Shown here: positions 41,997-51,847 of the stretch, in pieces
Layout: every line of letters starts with the position of its first letter
Position numbering within the stretch: position 1 is the stretch's first letter
Assembly (NCBI GenBank): GCA_019636845.1
Contig: JAHBWV010000001.1
Coordinates: 2,108,001-2,172,000, forward strand
Direction: 5' to 3'
Length of the DNA stretch: 64,000 nt
DNA from: Phycisphaeraceae bacterium
GTDB lineage: Bacteria; Planctomycetota; Phycisphaerae; Phycisphaerales; UBA1924
The notes under the pieces: generated by a model
Told to the model about the DNA's origin: nothing
What the model saw: the letters and a program-made list of their open reading frames with translations, nothing else
Databases searched by the model: none
Translations under genes and position numbers: made by a program

Positions 41997-42857
41997 TCAG
42001 ACGAGTTTGAGCGCATAGAAGATGGCGGTGAAGACGAGGTCTGCGATGACGATCGCGACGACCGACTGGACAACGGTGCTGGTCGTGGCGTTTCCGACGC
42101 CGGCCGCGCCGCCGGTGACCTTGAGGCCGTTGCCGCAGGCGATGATGCCGATGAGCGCGCCGAACACGGTTGCTTTCATGGTGCCGGTGAGGAAGTCGAC
42201 CAGCTTTGCCTGGTTGAGCGTGTTGTCGATGTAGGTGCTGACGGGGATGTCGAGGACGAGTACGGAGACGGTGAGAGAGGCCAGAATGGAGACCAGGCTG
42301 GCGATGACGCCGAGCGCGGACATGCTGACGATCGTTGCGATGACACGGGGAACGACGAGGAACCGGATGGGGTTGAGCGCGTGTGCTTCGAGTGCTTCGA
42401 CTTCCTCACTGACGACCATGGTGCCGATCTCTGCGGCGATGGAGGCGCCGGCGAAGCCGGTGAGAACGATCGCGCCGATCAGCGGGCCGAGCTCGCGGAG
42501 GACGGCGACACCGACGATGTTCGCGATGAGATCTCGCTGGCCAAAACCGTCGAGCGGAGGCGCGAGTTGGAGCGCGAGGATGAGCCCGACGCACCCGGAG
42601 ACGAGACTTACGATGAAGATCGATCGAACGCCTACGCGCACGATCTGAACGACGAGCGCAGCGTTCCCTCGCTTCGACTTGCGATCGGCCACGCTCTTGA
42701 CAAACCACACGATCGCGTTGACAAAGAGCAGAAGCAAGTCGCCGACATGGGAGAGGGTGCCCAGAACGCGGCTGCCCACGGCGTCGAGCGTCGCGATCGC
42801 GGCTCTGGTGAGCCGGGCCGGGCGGTGCGTGGTTGTGTCCGTTTCGTGTAGCGTCAT
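41997..42857 (-). CDS. MlaE-family ABC permease (lipid transport)
   Basis: A 286-residue MlaE/YrbE permease, part of systems moving phospholipids between membranes. Five or so membrane segments are present, with the family core VLRELGPLIGAIVLTGFAGASIAAEIG split by the conserved Glu, and VPRVIATIVSMSAL. The ATPase (MlaF) and MCE protein (MlaD) genes are not in the window. It lies 31 bases downstream of a STAS-domain gene; in E. coli the STAS protein MlaB is part of the complex, so this context may be functional. Confidence 0.9.
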   Translation of the reverse strand: MTLHETDTTTHRPARLTRAAIATLDAVGSRVLGTLSHVGDLLLLFVNAIVWFVKSVADRKSKRGNAALVVQIVRVGVRSIFIVSLVSGCVGLILALQLAPPLDGFGQRDLIANIVGVAVLRELGPLIGAIVLTGFAGASIAAEIGTMVVSEEVEALEAHALNPIRFLVVPRVIATIVSMSALGVIASLVSILASLTVSVLVLDIPVSTYIDNTLNQAKLVDFLTGTMKATVFGALIGIIACGNGLKVTGGAAGVGNATTSTVVQSVVAIVIADLVFTAIFYALKLV

Positions 42858-42888
42858 GTTCGTGCGATACGCGGCTTCGTGCGGCGGA

Positions 42889-43236
42889 TCAGGCGCCGAC
42901 CGCGTCGTCGAGCGACGACACGATATTGAAGTAGTTGTGGAGGCGTGCGATCTCGAAGAGGGCCTTGACCTTCTGGTTCATTGCGCAGAGAACGAGCTTC
43001 GTGCTGTTGTTCTTGGCGTTCTTCATCGCCTCGACGAGCGTTGCAAGCCCCGAAGAGTCCATGTACTCGACGCTGGCGAGGTTCACGATGAGCGTCTTGG
43101 GCTTGTCGCCCTGCGCTGACCTGAGCGAGTTTCGCAGCGCGGGAGAGCGGCTCATGTCGAGGTCACCACGCGGAGAGACGACGATCGCGGTCTCTCTCTT
43201 CTCAATCTGGATGTCGATCGACATTGCATCAGCCAT
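42889..43236 (-). CDS. STAS-domain anti-sigma factor antagonist (RsbV/SpoIIAA-like)
   Basis: A 115-residue single STAS domain. The phosphorylation-site loop reads MDSSGLATL with Ser61/Ser62, and GDLDMSRSPALR precedes it. In partner-switch systems the unphosphorylated protein binds the anti-sigma kinase and frees a sigma factor. Its ATG overlaps the end of the RsbW-like gene by eight bases. No sigma factor gene is adjacent. An MlaB-like role in the lipid transporter encoded next is the alternative. Confidence 0.9.
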   Translation of the reverse strand: MADAMSIDIQIEKRETAIVVSPRGDLDMSRSPALRNSLRSAQGDKPKTLIVNLASVEYMDSSGLATLVEAMKNAKNNSTKLVLCAMNQKVKALFEIARLHNYFNIVSSLDDAVGA

Positions 43237-43717
43237 GATGGCACCCCGTGCAAGACGCTGAAGGAGCCCCCGCGTCTGTCCCGCTGGACACCACGACCTT
43301 TTTCGACATCGTCAGACGCATTCCCGCTTCCCCTCGCTTCTCGTATCTTACCTCGTCCATCACCTCCTTGATGATGTGGACGCCGAGACCTCCGGGACGG
43401 ACGTCTTCAAGGTCACGGCTCTTGATGACGTCGGGCTCGACCTGCTTCGCCTCATCCTCGATGACGATTCGCAGAACATCGGGCCGATCGGCCGGTCCCT
43501 CGGGATAGAGACTGAGCCAGATCGGACGATCCGATTGCCGGTTGTACCCATGGCGGATCACGTTGCAGAGTGCCTCGTCGACCGCGAGGGCGATCTGGCA
43601 GCAGGCCATCTCATCGAATGAGAGACGCTTGGCGACGGCGGAGACCAGTTCGCGAGCCCCGCACAGATAGAGCGGGTTGCTCAGGATCTCGAGGCGGACA
43701 TGGGGCTTGTCGCTCAT
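43229..43717 (-). CDS. anti-sigma regulatory factor, RsbW-like serine kinase
   Basis: A 162-residue GHKL-type ATPase. The N-box is VDEALCNVIRHGY (Glu48, Asn52), and GGLGVHIIKE (109-118) matches the G2 region; the G1 box (IEDEAKQVEP) is degenerate relative to the usual DxGxG. Such proteins phosphorylate a STAS antagonist and bind sigma factors. The tail ends SCTGCHHG, a CxxCH motif odd for a cytoplasmic protein. The ATG at 43717 has GGGAG upstream. Confidence 0.88.
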   Translation of the reverse strand: MSDKPHVRLEILSNPLYLCGARELVSAVAKRLSFDEMACCQIALAVDEALCNVIRHGYNRQSDRPIWLSLYPEGPADRPDVLRIVIEDEAKQVEPDVIKSRDLEDVRPGGLGVHIIKEVMDEVRYEKRGEAGMRLTMSKKVVVSSGTDAGAPSASCTGCHHG

Positions 43718-43748
43718 ACGGGCTCCCGGGATCGGGCTCAGCGGGGAT

Positions 43749-44114
43749 TCACAGTCCTTGACGCCCTGCTTCGGAAGGCATCGAACCATCGGCGGTTCGA
43801 CCCTGGTACCACTCTACCCATCGGTCCGTCGCCACCCGACGCTCGCGTTCGGGAGCGGCGTGATCGTATCCAAGTGTCTGTCCTGTCATGCGTTCCAGTG
43901 TTCGGATTGCCGTAAGGCGGACCGCGCTATCGTCCGAATCCAGAGCGCTGATCAACTGGGGGATCTTTGTGGTGTCGTTCTTGGCCGCGACCTCGAGCAT
44001 GGCTTCGATACGCCCGGTCGGATCGTATGAATCCAACCCCTTTGGCACGGGCTTTGTGCACGCACCGAGGGCTGTGAGAAGAAGGGAGAGGCCAAGAGCA
44101 GTCGTGATATCCAT
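43749..44114 (-). CDS. small HEAT-repeat-like lipoprotein
   Basis: A 121-residue lipoprotein: signal peptide [12 protein letters not shown] with the lipobox Cys near residue 19. The rest resembles one or two HEAT repeats ([27 protein letters not shown]). It lies 31 bases upstream of the anti-sigma gene on the same strand, so it may be co-transcribed with it. Function unknown. The ATG at 44114 follows GGTGAG. Confidence 0.75.
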   Translation of the reverse strand: MDITTALGLSLLLTALGACTKPVPKGLDSYDPTGRIEAMLEVAAKNDTTKIPQLISALDSDDSAVRLTAIRTLERMTGQTLGYDHAAPERERRVATDRWVEWYQGRTADGSMPSEAGRQGL

Positions 44115-44261
44115 TCTCACCGTTTGGATGGTACACCCGCGGGCTCGGATTCGCCGAATCTCCATCGAACGTCCGAGAATGTTGGCTTGGACCTCCACTT
44201 GTGGGTTCCTACCCTTGCCCCTTCACGCGGCAGGGGCCGCGAACGGTCAAGGAGCCCGCAG

Positions 44262-45824
44262 ATGGCGCAGCGTGTTCATGACGAACTCGTGATTGTCCTC
44301 GATTTCGGTTCGCAGACGGCGCAGCTGATCGCCAGGCGCGTGCGAGAGGCGGGGGTCTTCTCCATGATGGTGAGGCCGGATATCTCGCCGGCGGAAGTAC
44401 GCACAATGAACCCGAAGGGGATCATCCTCTCGGGCGGTCCCTCAAGCGTGTACGAGGCGGGCGCGCCGAGGTGTGATCCGGCGATCTTTGATCTCGGGAT
44501 CCCGGTGCTCGGTATCTGCTACGGGATGCAGCTGGCGTGCCAGACGATGGGCGGAAAGGTGTCGCCGGCGGGGCATCGCGAGTTTGGTCGGGCGAACCTG
44601 ACGGTGACGGACAAGTCGGATCTTCTCGCAGCGATCCCCGGCAAGACGAGCGTGTGGATGTCGCACGGGGATCAGGTGACCGGATTGGGCGAAGCGGGAT
44701 TCGAGACGCTCGCGAGCACGCCGACGTGCCCCCAGGCGGCGGTGCGTCTTGTGAAGGGTGGGAGAACATTCTACGGCGTGCAATTCCATCCGGAGGTCAC
44801 GCACACGCCGCACGGCGGGGAGATCATTCGCAACTTCCTCTTCGAGGTGTGCGGGTGTTCCGGGACGTGGAAGATGGCGGACTTCGCGAAGGAGGAGATC
44901 GCGCGGATCCGTGAACAGGTGGGGAACGATCGCGTGATCTGCGGGCTTTCGGGTGGCGTGGACTCTTCGGTCGCGGCGGTGCTGTTGCACGAGGCGATCC
45001 GCGAGCAACTGACCTGTGTCTTCGTGGACAACGGTCTCCTGCGGAAGAATGAGCGGGAGTTGGTCGAGGCGACGTTCAAGGATCACTTCAAGATTGACCT
45101 GCGCGTGGCGGACGCGAGCGATGCGTTCCTCTCGGATCTTGCCGGGGTGACAGACCCGCAGGAGAAGCGGAAGCGGATCGGCGCGCGTTTCATCAAGGTA
45201 TTCGATGAGGCCTCCGACTCGGTTGGCAACGCGAAGTATCTGGCGCAGGGGACGCTTTACCCGGATGTGATCGAGTCCGGGCACGGGCACGCGGGGCAAT
45301 CGGCGAACATCAAGCTGCATCATAACGTGGGCGGGTTGCCGGCGGATATGCGGTTCAGACTGATCGAGCCGCTGCGGAACCTCTTCAAGGACGAGGTGAG
45401 GCAACTGGGCGAGGTTCTGGGGATTCCGGCTCAGATCGTGTGGAGGCACCCTTTCCCCGGGCCGGGGCTTGCGGTGCGGGTGCTGGGCGAGGTGACAAGG
45501 GATCGGCTAGAGATCCTGCGTGACTGCGACGAGATCTTGCTTGAAGAGATTGTCGCGAACGAGTTGTACCGGCGGACGAGCCAGGTCTTCGCGGTGCTTC
45601 TGCCCGTCAAGAGTGTCGGCGTCATGGGTGACGGGCGGACGTATGACAGCGTGGTTGCGATCCGCGCCGTGGAGACCCAGGACTTCATGACGGCGGACTG
45701 GGCGCGGATCCCCTTTGATGTGCTCGCGACCATCTCGAACCGGATCATCAACGAGGTACGGGGCGTGAATCGCGTGGTTTACGACATCTCGAGCAAGCCG
45801 CCCGCGACGATCGAGTGGGAGTAG
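44262..45824 (+). CDS. guaA: GMP synthase (glutamine-hydrolysing)
   Basis: Converts XMP to GMP using glutamine and ATP. 520 residues, normal length. The N-terminal amidotransferase carries the Cys nucleophile in GICYGMQ and the His-Glu pair in VQFHPEVTH. The ATP-pyrophosphatase has the PP-loop [11 protein letters not shown]. The C-terminal dimer domain ends [11 protein letters not shown], the usual terminus. The ATG at 44262 has AAGGAG seven bases upstream and is chosen over a longer in-frame start. Confidence 0.97.
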   Translation: MAQRVHDELVIVLDFGSQTAQLIARRVREAGVFSMMVRPDISPAEVRTMNPKGIILSGGPSSVYEAGAPRCDPAIFDLGIPVLGICYGMQLACQTMGGKVSPAGHREFGRANLTVTDKSDLLAAIPGKTSVWMSHGDQVTGLGEAGFETLASTPTCPQAAVRLVKGGRTFYGVQFHPEVTHTPHGGEIIRNFLFEVCGCSGTWKMADFAKEEIARIREQVGNDRVICGLSGGVDSSVAAVLLHEAIREQLTCVFVDNGLLRKNERELVEATFKDHFKIDLRVADASDAFLSDLAGVTDPQEKRKRIGARFIKVFDEASDSVGNAKYLAQGTLYPDVIESGHGHAGQSANIKLHHNVGGLPADMRFRLIEPLRNLFKDEVRQLGEVLGIPAQIVWRHPFPGPGLAVRVLGEVTRDRLEILRDCDEILLEEIVANELYRRTSQVFAVLLPVKSVGVMGDGRTYDSVVAIRAVETQDFMTADWARIPFDVLATISNRIINEVRGVNRVVYDISSKPPATIEWE

Positions 45825-45874
45825 AGCTTTGCACGAGCCCGAGCCCTCGTGCAGGGTGGAATCACGGAGTAACA

Positions 45875-45895
45875 CCGGCCGAATACATCGGCCGG
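45875..45895. terminator. hairpin between convergent guaA and OPT transporter genes
   Basis: CCGGCCGA-ATACA-TCGGCCGG is a perfect 8-pair stem with a five-base loop in the 128-base gap. It is placed to end transcription from guaA and from the OPT gene, though T tracts are weak on both sides. Confidence 0.6.
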
Positions 45896-45952
45896 CGTCA
45901 GTGGTTGTTCTCGAAACCGCCCTCGGTGTCCGGATGCTGGTGTCAGGTGCGA

Positions 45953-47947
45953 TCAGTTCAAGACGAACGCAGCGATGACGGCGTCGAGGATGCCCATGAG
46001 GGCGGCTCCGGCGATCACGCCCGCGCAGATCGGCTCGTGATTCTCGACCCAGATGGACTTGGGTGCGTTCGGGTCTTTCGGCTTCCTGCCGACGCCGAGG
46101 AACCAGAAGATGATCGCGCCGAGCGACATCGCGAAGATGTACTCGAAGCTGATCACGAATGCGAGCCCCAGGGCGACGGGTGAGAGCGGGAACTTGCCCT
46201 TGGAAAAGATGCGCCCGAGTTCGAGCGTGAGCCCGACGATGGAGCCGACAATGGCGGCCCAGAGCACGCTCACGGGGAGCGAGCCGATTCCCTGCGTAAG
46301 GGCCTCGGCGACGGCCTTCCAGATTGTGGCTGCGGGCATGGGGAACGCGTCGCTCTGGATGTTGGCGATCGTGGCGGCGGTCGTTTCGGCGGTTGAGGTG
46401 TCAACGGCCTTGTTGCCACGGACGAAGAGGATGAAGAAGAGCGGGACGCTCGCGACCGATCCGGCGATGATGCCGATGACGTGGCCGATGGCTTGCTGGC
46501 GCGGCTTCGCACCGAGCATGTAGCCGGGTTTGATGTCCATCAGCAGATTGGAGGCGTTCGAGACGACCTCTGCCGTAAGACTTGCCGTTGCGAGGTTGGT
46601 CTGGATGTTGCCCTTGTCGACGATCCCGTAGAAGAGCTGCGTGACCTTGCTGGTCGCGCCGACGGGCGTGGTGCCCGTGAGGGCGGTCGAACTCGCGGCG
46701 ACGAGCGCGAGGATGAAGGCGAGCGGAAGCCCAACCAGGCAGACCCACCACTTCACACCGAAGAAGTACTGGGCCATGAAAGCGGCGATGATGCTGATGA
46801 TCGGAACGCCAACGATCGAGATCCAGAGTGGAAGCTCGATGTGTCGGAGGACGTCGTTTCCGGCTTTTTTCTTTCCTGTCAGGGCGGAGAAGGCCGCGAT
46901 GAAGGCCTGGGGCTTCGCGAAAAGCGCGGTGAACGAAGCGAAGACCATGCATGCGACGCCGGGCCAGAGTGCCCAGGTGGTAATAGTGCGGAAGTTGTAG
47001 ACGCTCGCGCCGGTCTCAGCGATGATGCGGGCGGGGGGAATCTCGCCCATGTTGATCATAATCGGAGCGAGAATCGCGTAGTTGATCAGACCGCCGATGA
47101 GCAGCGACATCCCGGCCTTGATACCCATCAGTCCACCGGCACCGATCAAGGCAAACTCGAGCGTGGGATTGAGGGTGAGCTGGCGCAGATCGACGCCGCC
47201 GATCGAGGGTGCGGCACCGAAGACCTTTGTCCATCCCGCAGCGATGAGATCGCCGAGTTGCTCGGGGAAGGTGATGACATCAGACTTGAGTTTCATCAGG
47301 CGATGCTGGATCCATTCCTGGATGGCGTGGGCCTGGATGAACTTCAGGAACGCGGCGATGGCGGCGGTGACGACGAGTATGCGGGCCTTGACCATGCCTG
47401 AGGAGGCCTCGGCGGAGTGGAGGGCGTCGAGAACGACGCCGCAGGCGCGGCCTTCGGGGAAGGGGTGCTGCTCGTCGTTGATGAAACGCCGCTTCATTGG
47501 GAAGGCGAAGAGGACGCCGAGGATGGAGACGACGATGTTCCACGCCATCATCTGCCACCAGGGGATGATGTGCTCGCTAACGATCATGTAGGCCACGAGC
47601 GAGGAGATCAGCGGCGCGGTCATATAGCCGGCGCTTGTCGCGATTGACTGGACGCAGTTGTTCTCAAGGATCGTGAACTCTTTGGCGAGCCCGGTTCTCT
47701 GGAGAACCCTGAAGAAGGCGAAGGAGAGGATGACCGAGGTGATACCGACGCCGAGCGACCAGCCGGTCTTGGCTCCGACGTAGAGGTTCGTGGCGGAGAG
47801 GATGCCGCCGAGCATGAAGCCCATCAACGCGGAGCGGATGGTGAGCTGGGGCATGTTGCCGCGGAAGACGTTCTCAAGCCACCAGCGGTCCTTCTGCTCA
47901 AGGGACCAGTCACGAATCTGTTCGTCGCTGAGTTGCTTCATTGCCAT
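45953..47947 (-). CDS. OPT-family oligopeptide transporter
   Basis: A 664-residue transporter with about 15 hydrophobic segments, fitting the prokaryotic OPT branch. Recognisable regions include YVGAKTGWSLG, ILENNCVQSIATSAGYM, HPFPEGRACGVVLDA and GHVIGIIAGSVASVPLFF, which are conserved in bacterial OPT proteins. OPT carriers move oligopeptides or metal chelates with protons; the actual substrate cannot be read here. The N-terminus MAMKQLSDEQI is cytoplasmic. Its promoter-like sequence lies only nine bases before the ATG. Confidence 0.92.
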   Translation of the reverse strand: MAMKQLSDEQIRDWSLEQKDRWWLENVFRGNMPQLTIRSALMGFMLGGILSATNLYVGAKTGWSLGVGITSVILSFAFFRVLQRTGLAKEFTILENNCVQSIATSAGYMTAPLISSLVAYMIVSEHIIPWWQMMAWNIVVSILGVLFAFPMKRRFINDEQHPFPEGRACGVVLDALHSAEASSGMVKARILVVTAAIAAFLKFIQAHAIQEWIQHRLMKLKSDVITFPEQLGDLIAAGWTKVFGAAPSIGGVDLRQLTLNPTLEFALIGAGGLMGIKAGMSLLIGGLINYAILAPIMINMGEIPPARIIAETGASVYNFRTITTWALWPGVACMVFASFTALFAKPQAFIAAFSALTGKKKAGNDVLRHIELPLWISIVGVPIISIIAAFMAQYFFGVKWWVCLVGLPLAFILALVAASSTALTGTTPVGATSKVTQLFYGIVDKGNIQTNLATASLTAEVVSNASNLLMDIKPGYMLGAKPRQQAIGHVIGIIAGSVASVPLFFILFVRGNKAVDTSTAETTAATIANIQSDAFPMPAATIWKAVAEALTQGIGSLPVSVLWAAIVGSIVGLTLELGRIFSKGKFPLSPVALGLAFVISFEYIFAMSLGAIIFWFLGVGRKPKDPNAPKSIWVENHEPICAGVIAGAALMGILDAVIAAFVLN

Positions 47948-47956
47948 GGGGTCGCC

Positions 47957-47985
47957 AGTTTAGGAAAGGGGCGGCCGGTCTGCAA
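47957..47985 (-). promoter_or_regulatory. OPT transporter promoter (TTGCAG / TAAACT), near-leaderless
   Basis: On the minus strand TTGCAG (47985-47980), a 17-base spacer and TAAACT (47962-47957) precede the ATG at 47947 by nine bases. The predicted leader is about three bases and there is no Shine-Dalgarno sequence. Confidence 0.6.
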
Positions 47986-48085
47986 CGCGATCGGCGGAGA
48001 GAAACCGGTGCAGCCCCTACCCGGACCCGGACCGATAGAGCGAAGCGAAGGGTGTGACGCCGACACCGACTGAATTCGGATACGT

Positions 48086-49756
48086 ATGACCGATCGCTTC
48101 ACCATGCTCGACTGGCTCGGCCTCGCCGGGTATGCGGCCCTCCTGATCGGGACCGGGTGGTGGTTCTCTCGGAAGAAGCAGCGGTCGAGTTCCGACTACT
48201 TCCTTGCGGGGCGGTCGATGCCGGCATGGGCCGTAGCGGTCTCCACGGCGGCGACGGCCATCTCCGCGGCGACCTTTGTCGGTGTGCCGGAGATGGCATA
48301 CGCGGGAGACCTCACGTACCTGGCCGCGAACATCGGGGCGATCCTGGCGATTCTCGTCGTCGCGTTCGTCTTTGTACCCGCCTTCTACCGGGCGAATGTG
48401 ACGACGGTCTATGGGTTGCTCGAACAGCGACTCGGGCCCGGGGCGAGAACGGCCGCGTCGATCGCGTTTCTTGTCGGGCGAGTGTTCTCATCGGGGGCGC
48501 GGCTCTACATCGCGGCGATCCCTGCGGCCATGATCATCTGGGGCGACTCGCCAGATTCAGCGAATCTGTCGCATCTCTTGGTGTCGATCGGAGCACTTAC
48601 CGCAGTCGGGATTGTCTACACCTTGATCGGGGGCGTGCGATCGGTCATCTGGACTGATATCGCACAAACCGTCGTCTTTGTGACAGCGGCGGGGATCGTG
48701 GTCGCCATCCTGCTCACGCGGATCGATGCCTCAATCCCAGAGATCTGGCGCACGCTCGGCGAGCAGACGACCTCACGCGATACGCACAAGACAACCATCA
48801 TCTCCACCTCAGGTGAACCTGCGGCGGCGTACACGCTTTGGGCGTCGGTCATCGGGATGACACTCCTGTACCTGGCGGCATACGGCACCGACCATGACAT
48901 GGCGCAGCGGATGCTCACGTGCAAGACACCCGCGTCGGGCGGGCGTTCGGCGATTACGGCAGTGATCCTGCAGGTGCCGCTGATCGCGCTCTTTCTTGGT
49001 ATTGGTTCGTTGCTCTGGATCTTCCACCACCGGCCCGACATGCTTGTCGAAGGCGTACGGGACGAGACGGGTGGCGCGGGGCCTCCTGCGGGAAGCCGCG
49101 TCTTCATCAGGTTTATTGTGGATCACGGCCCTGCGGGCCTCTCTGGGCTGACGATCGCTGGTTTGTACGCCGCGGCACTCTCGACGTTGAACTCGGGGTT
49201 GAACGCGATGGGGGCCTCGTTGTACGCGGATCTGTACCTGCCGCTCCGGAAGCGGCTGGGCAAACCGGACGCTTCGCCGAAGAGCGAGGTGCGGACGGGC
49301 CGGTTCTTCGTGATGGTCGCGGGGGTCTTGGTCGGGTGCTTCGCCTGCTTCTGCGTGTGGTGGCAGCGAACGGGGGGCTTGCTACTCATCGACCTCGCTC
49401 TGAGTGTGATGACCTTTGCCTACGCGGGACTTCTGGCCGTCTTCCTCACGGCGATCCTCACCAGACGCGGAAACTCCGCGTCTGCACTGGCGGCGATCCT
49501 CACTGGGTTTATCGTGGTGGCGGCTCTGCAGCCAGCGTGGATCGGAGCTTGGACGGCATTGATCCCCGGGCACGGGCCTACACCGGAGATCGCCGACGAC
49601 TGGCGACTCGGCGAACTCAGACTCGCCTTTCCCTGGCAATTGACGATCGGATTCGCCGCCTCGTTTGTGGTCTGCATAAGCGGGAAGAGACGGAGCACGC
49701 GGCAGTTGGGCAACCCGCGTGAGGGCAGCTCCCCAACTACCGTTCCATCGAACTGA
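48086..49756 (+). CDS. sodium:solute symporter (SSS family)
   Basis: A 556-residue transporter with about 13 membrane segments. The N-terminus SSDYFLAGRSMPAWAVAVST is characteristic of the SSS family, as are IGGVRSVIWTDIAQTVVF (TM6 region) and LSGLTIAGLYAAALSTLNSG. It heads a plus-strand run with anmK 14 bases downstream, so a cell-wall sugar such as anhydro-MurNAc or MurNAc is a plausible substrate; this is inference from context. Confidence 0.9.
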   Translation: MTDRFTMLDWLGLAGYAALLIGTGWWFSRKKQRSSSDYFLAGRSMPAWAVAVSTAATAISAATFVGVPEMAYAGDLTYLAANIGAILAILVVAFVFVPAFYRANVTTVYGLLEQRLGPGARTAASIAFLVGRVFSSGARLYIAAIPAAMIIWGDSPDSANLSHLLVSIGALTAVGIVYTLIGGVRSVIWTDIAQTVVFVTAAGIVVAILLTRIDASIPEIWRTLGEQTTSRDTHKTTIISTSGEPAAAYTLWASVIGMTLLYLAAYGTDHDMAQRMLTCKTPASGGRSAITAVILQVPLIALFLGIGSLLWIFHHRPDMLVEGVRDETGGAGPPAGSRVFIRFIVDHGPAGLSGLTIAGLYAAALSTLNSGLNAMGASLYADLYLPLRKRLGKPDASPKSEVRTGRFFVMVAGVLVGCFACFCVWWQRTGGLLLIDLALSVMTFAYAGLLAVFLTAILTRRGNSASALAAILTGFIVVAALQPAWIGAWTALIPGHGPTPEIADDWRLGELRLAFPWQLTIGFAASFVVCISGKRRSTRQLGNPREGSSPTTVPSN

Positions 49757-49770
49757 GGGAGCACGCGAGC

Positions 49771-50859
49771 ATGGAGCGTCGTCTGGTCGTTGGGTGCATG
49801 ACGGGTACGAGCATCGATGGGATCGATGCCGCACTCGTCGCGATCGAGGGGCGAGGCCTCGACCTGCGGGCGTTCATTGTCCGTGGGATCTCTCGGCCGC
49901 TGGGCGATCTTGCGAGGGGTCTTCGCGATGCGGCCGAGCAGCGCCCTCTCTCTGCGTCGCGATTCACCGAACTGGCACAGGGGCTGGCGGCGGCTCACGT
50001 TCGTGCGATCACCGAGTTGCTGAGCGGTGACAAGTGTGACCTGATCGCGGTACACGGCCAGACGGTGTTCCACGCGCCGCCGCTCTCGTGGCAGATGATC
50101 AACCCAACGCCGATAGCTCACACCTTCGGCGTGCCCGTGGTCTTCGACCTGCGTGCGGCGGACCTTGCAAGCGGCGGGCAGGGCGCGCCGATCACGCCTC
50201 TTTCGGATGCGATCCTGCTGCGCGAGTTCCCCACTTCGGCGGCGGTCGTAAACCTGGGAGGTTTCTGCAACGTAACGACCGGCGTCGGAGCTGGCGGGGT
50301 ACAGATCGGGCGGATCGGGGGGCGGGATGTGTGCGCGTGCAACCACATTCTCGATGCGATTGCTCGAGCGACGATGGACAAGGCGTACGACGAGGGTGGG
50401 ATGGGCGCGCTCTCCGGAACGATCGATCCCGAAGCCCTCGACGGGCTCCTTGCGATCCTCAGCGAGCAATCCATGGCCGGGCGTTCATTGGGCACTGGCG
50501 ATGAGGTGATGGGGTGGATCGAATCGCACCGCCATCGGGTGCGGGCTCCGGACATGGCTGCGACCGCGTGCGCAGCGATAGGGAGGGCTGTCGCGGAATC
50601 CGTCAGAGGCGCGGGGACGGTGCTGCTGGCCGGAGGCGGCGCCAAGAACATGGCACTGGTTCGAGCGATCCGTCTGGCGGCGGTGCCTTCCACCGTCAGG
50701 TTCGCGGACGAGCTCGGAATTTCGAGCACTTATCGCGAACCGCTGGCAATCGCGGTGCTTGGTGCGCTCTGCCAGGATCGGGTTCCCATCACACTGCCCC
50801 AGGTGACTGGGTGTGGCTCGGTGCCGCCCCCAATCTCGGGATGCTGGGTGCTGCCATGA
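49771..50859 (+). CDS. anmK: anhydro-N-acetylmuramic acid kinase
   Basis: Opens the 1,6-anhydro ring of anhydro-MurNAc and phosphorylates it to MurNAc-6-phosphate, a step of peptidoglycan recycling. 362 residues, usual length. Motifs: GTSIDGIDAALV at the N-terminus, AVHGQTVFH, FDLRAADLASGGQGAP with the catalytic Asp, VVNLGGFCNVT, and a C-terminal GGGAKN. Its TGA overlaps the murQ ATG (ATGA), and the gene order symporter-anmK-murQ supports the role. Confidence 0.96.
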   Translation: MERRLVVGCMTGTSIDGIDAALVAIEGRGLDLRAFIVRGISRPLGDLARGLRDAAEQRPLSASRFTELAQGLAAAHVRAITELLSGDKCDLIAVHGQTVFHAPPLSWQMINPTPIAHTFGVPVVFDLRAADLASGGQGAPITPLSDAILLREFPTSAAVVNLGGFCNVTTGVGAGGVQIGRIGGRDVCACNHILDAIARATMDKAYDEGGMGALSGTIDPEALDGLLAILSEQSMAGRSLGTGDEVMGWIESHRHRVRAPDMAATACAAIGRAVAESVRGAGTVLLAGGGAKNMALVRAIRLAAVPSTVRFADELGISSTYREPLAIAVLGALCQDRVPITLPQVTGCGSVPPPISGCWVLP

Positions 50860-51794
50860 GCGATGCTCGCCTCCCTCCGGACCGATCCTGGGTATCGACG
50901 GAGCAACGAAACCCGGGCTCGATGTCGCTGCACACGCTCTCCATCGCCGGGTGCGTGGATCTGATCACGGAGGAGGACCGGCGCGTCCACGAGGCGATGG
51001 CAAGGGCAAAGCCGGCGTTGGCTGCGCTCATCTCGGACATCGTGCCACGCTTTCTGCGAGGAGGGCGGCTGATCTACGTGGGAGCGGGCACATCGGGACG
51101 GCTCGGCGTCTTGGATGCCTCTGAGGCACCGCCAACCTTTCAGATCGATGCGGGGCGGATCGTCGGGATCATCGCCGGAGGGGACGGAGCGTTACGAAAG
51201 TCGTCTGAAGGTGCGGAAGACGACACCAACGGGGCACGGGACACGCTGGTATCGCTCGGGCTGACTGAGAACGATTCGGTCATCGGGCTCGCGGCGGGAG
51301 GCACGACGCCATATGTGCTTGGAGCGATTAGACTTGCGAAACACGCAGCACCCGGATCGCTCGCCGCACTCATCACCTGTTCCGAAGTTCCAAAGCCGGC
51401 GGGCGCGGACCACCTGATCGTGCTGGAGACTGGAGCTGAGGTGCTGACCGGCTCGACGCGGATGAAAGCGGGAACGGCGACAAAGCTGGCGTTGAACACC
51501 ATATCGACCACGGTGATGATCCAGTCGGGCAAGGTCTACGAGAATCTCATGGTGGACCTTCGGGCTTCCAACGACAAGTTGCGCGACCGGGCGGCACGGA
51601 TCGTCTCGACCCTGACCGGGGTCGATCGTCAGGGCGCGATCACGCTACTCGACCTGGCGCGGGGCTCGGCCAAGGTTGCGGTTGTGATGGGCCGATTGGG
51701 GGTGGATTCGGTCGCTGCGGAAGCCATGCTCAGTGCAGCGGGGGAGCGGCTTGACGTTGTGTTGTCCGAGGCCCCGCCGATCCGATCAAGGTAG
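50856..51794 (+). CDS. murQ: N-acetylmuramic acid 6-phosphate etherase
   Basis: Cleaves the lactyl ether of MurNAc-6-phosphate to GlcNAc-6-phosphate and D-lactate. 312 residues. SIS-domain features: TEQRNPGSMSLHTL, GRLIYVGAGTSGRLGVLDASE, GLAAGGTTPYVLGA and the late TGSTRMKAGTATKLALN. The ATG at 50856 overlaps the anmK stop. NagA/NagB, needed for the next steps, are not in the window. Confidence 0.97.
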   Translation: MSDARLPPDRSWVSTEQRNPGSMSLHTLSIAGCVDLITEEDRRVHEAMARAKPALAALISDIVPRFLRGGRLIYVGAGTSGRLGVLDASEAPPTFQIDAGRIVGIIAGGDGALRKSSEGAEDDTNGARDTLVSLGLTENDSVIGLAAGGTTPYVLGAIRLAKHAAPGSLAALITCSEVPKPAGADHLIVLETGAEVLTGSTRMKAGTATKLALNTISTTVMIQSGKVYENLMVDLRASNDKLRDRAARIVSTLTGVDRQGAITLLDLARGSAKVAVVMGRLGVDSVAAEAMLSAAGERLDVVLSEAPPIRSR

Positions 51795-51847
51795 GTGTCG
51801 ATCGTGGTATCCGGCGAACCGATTCTTCGCACTCTGGAGCGTGGTGC

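Noticed and set aside
44205-44250. GC hairpin in the guaA leader as a possible purine riboswitch
   Set aside because: It lacks the conserved junction sequences of known guanine riboswitches; only a short stem is seen.
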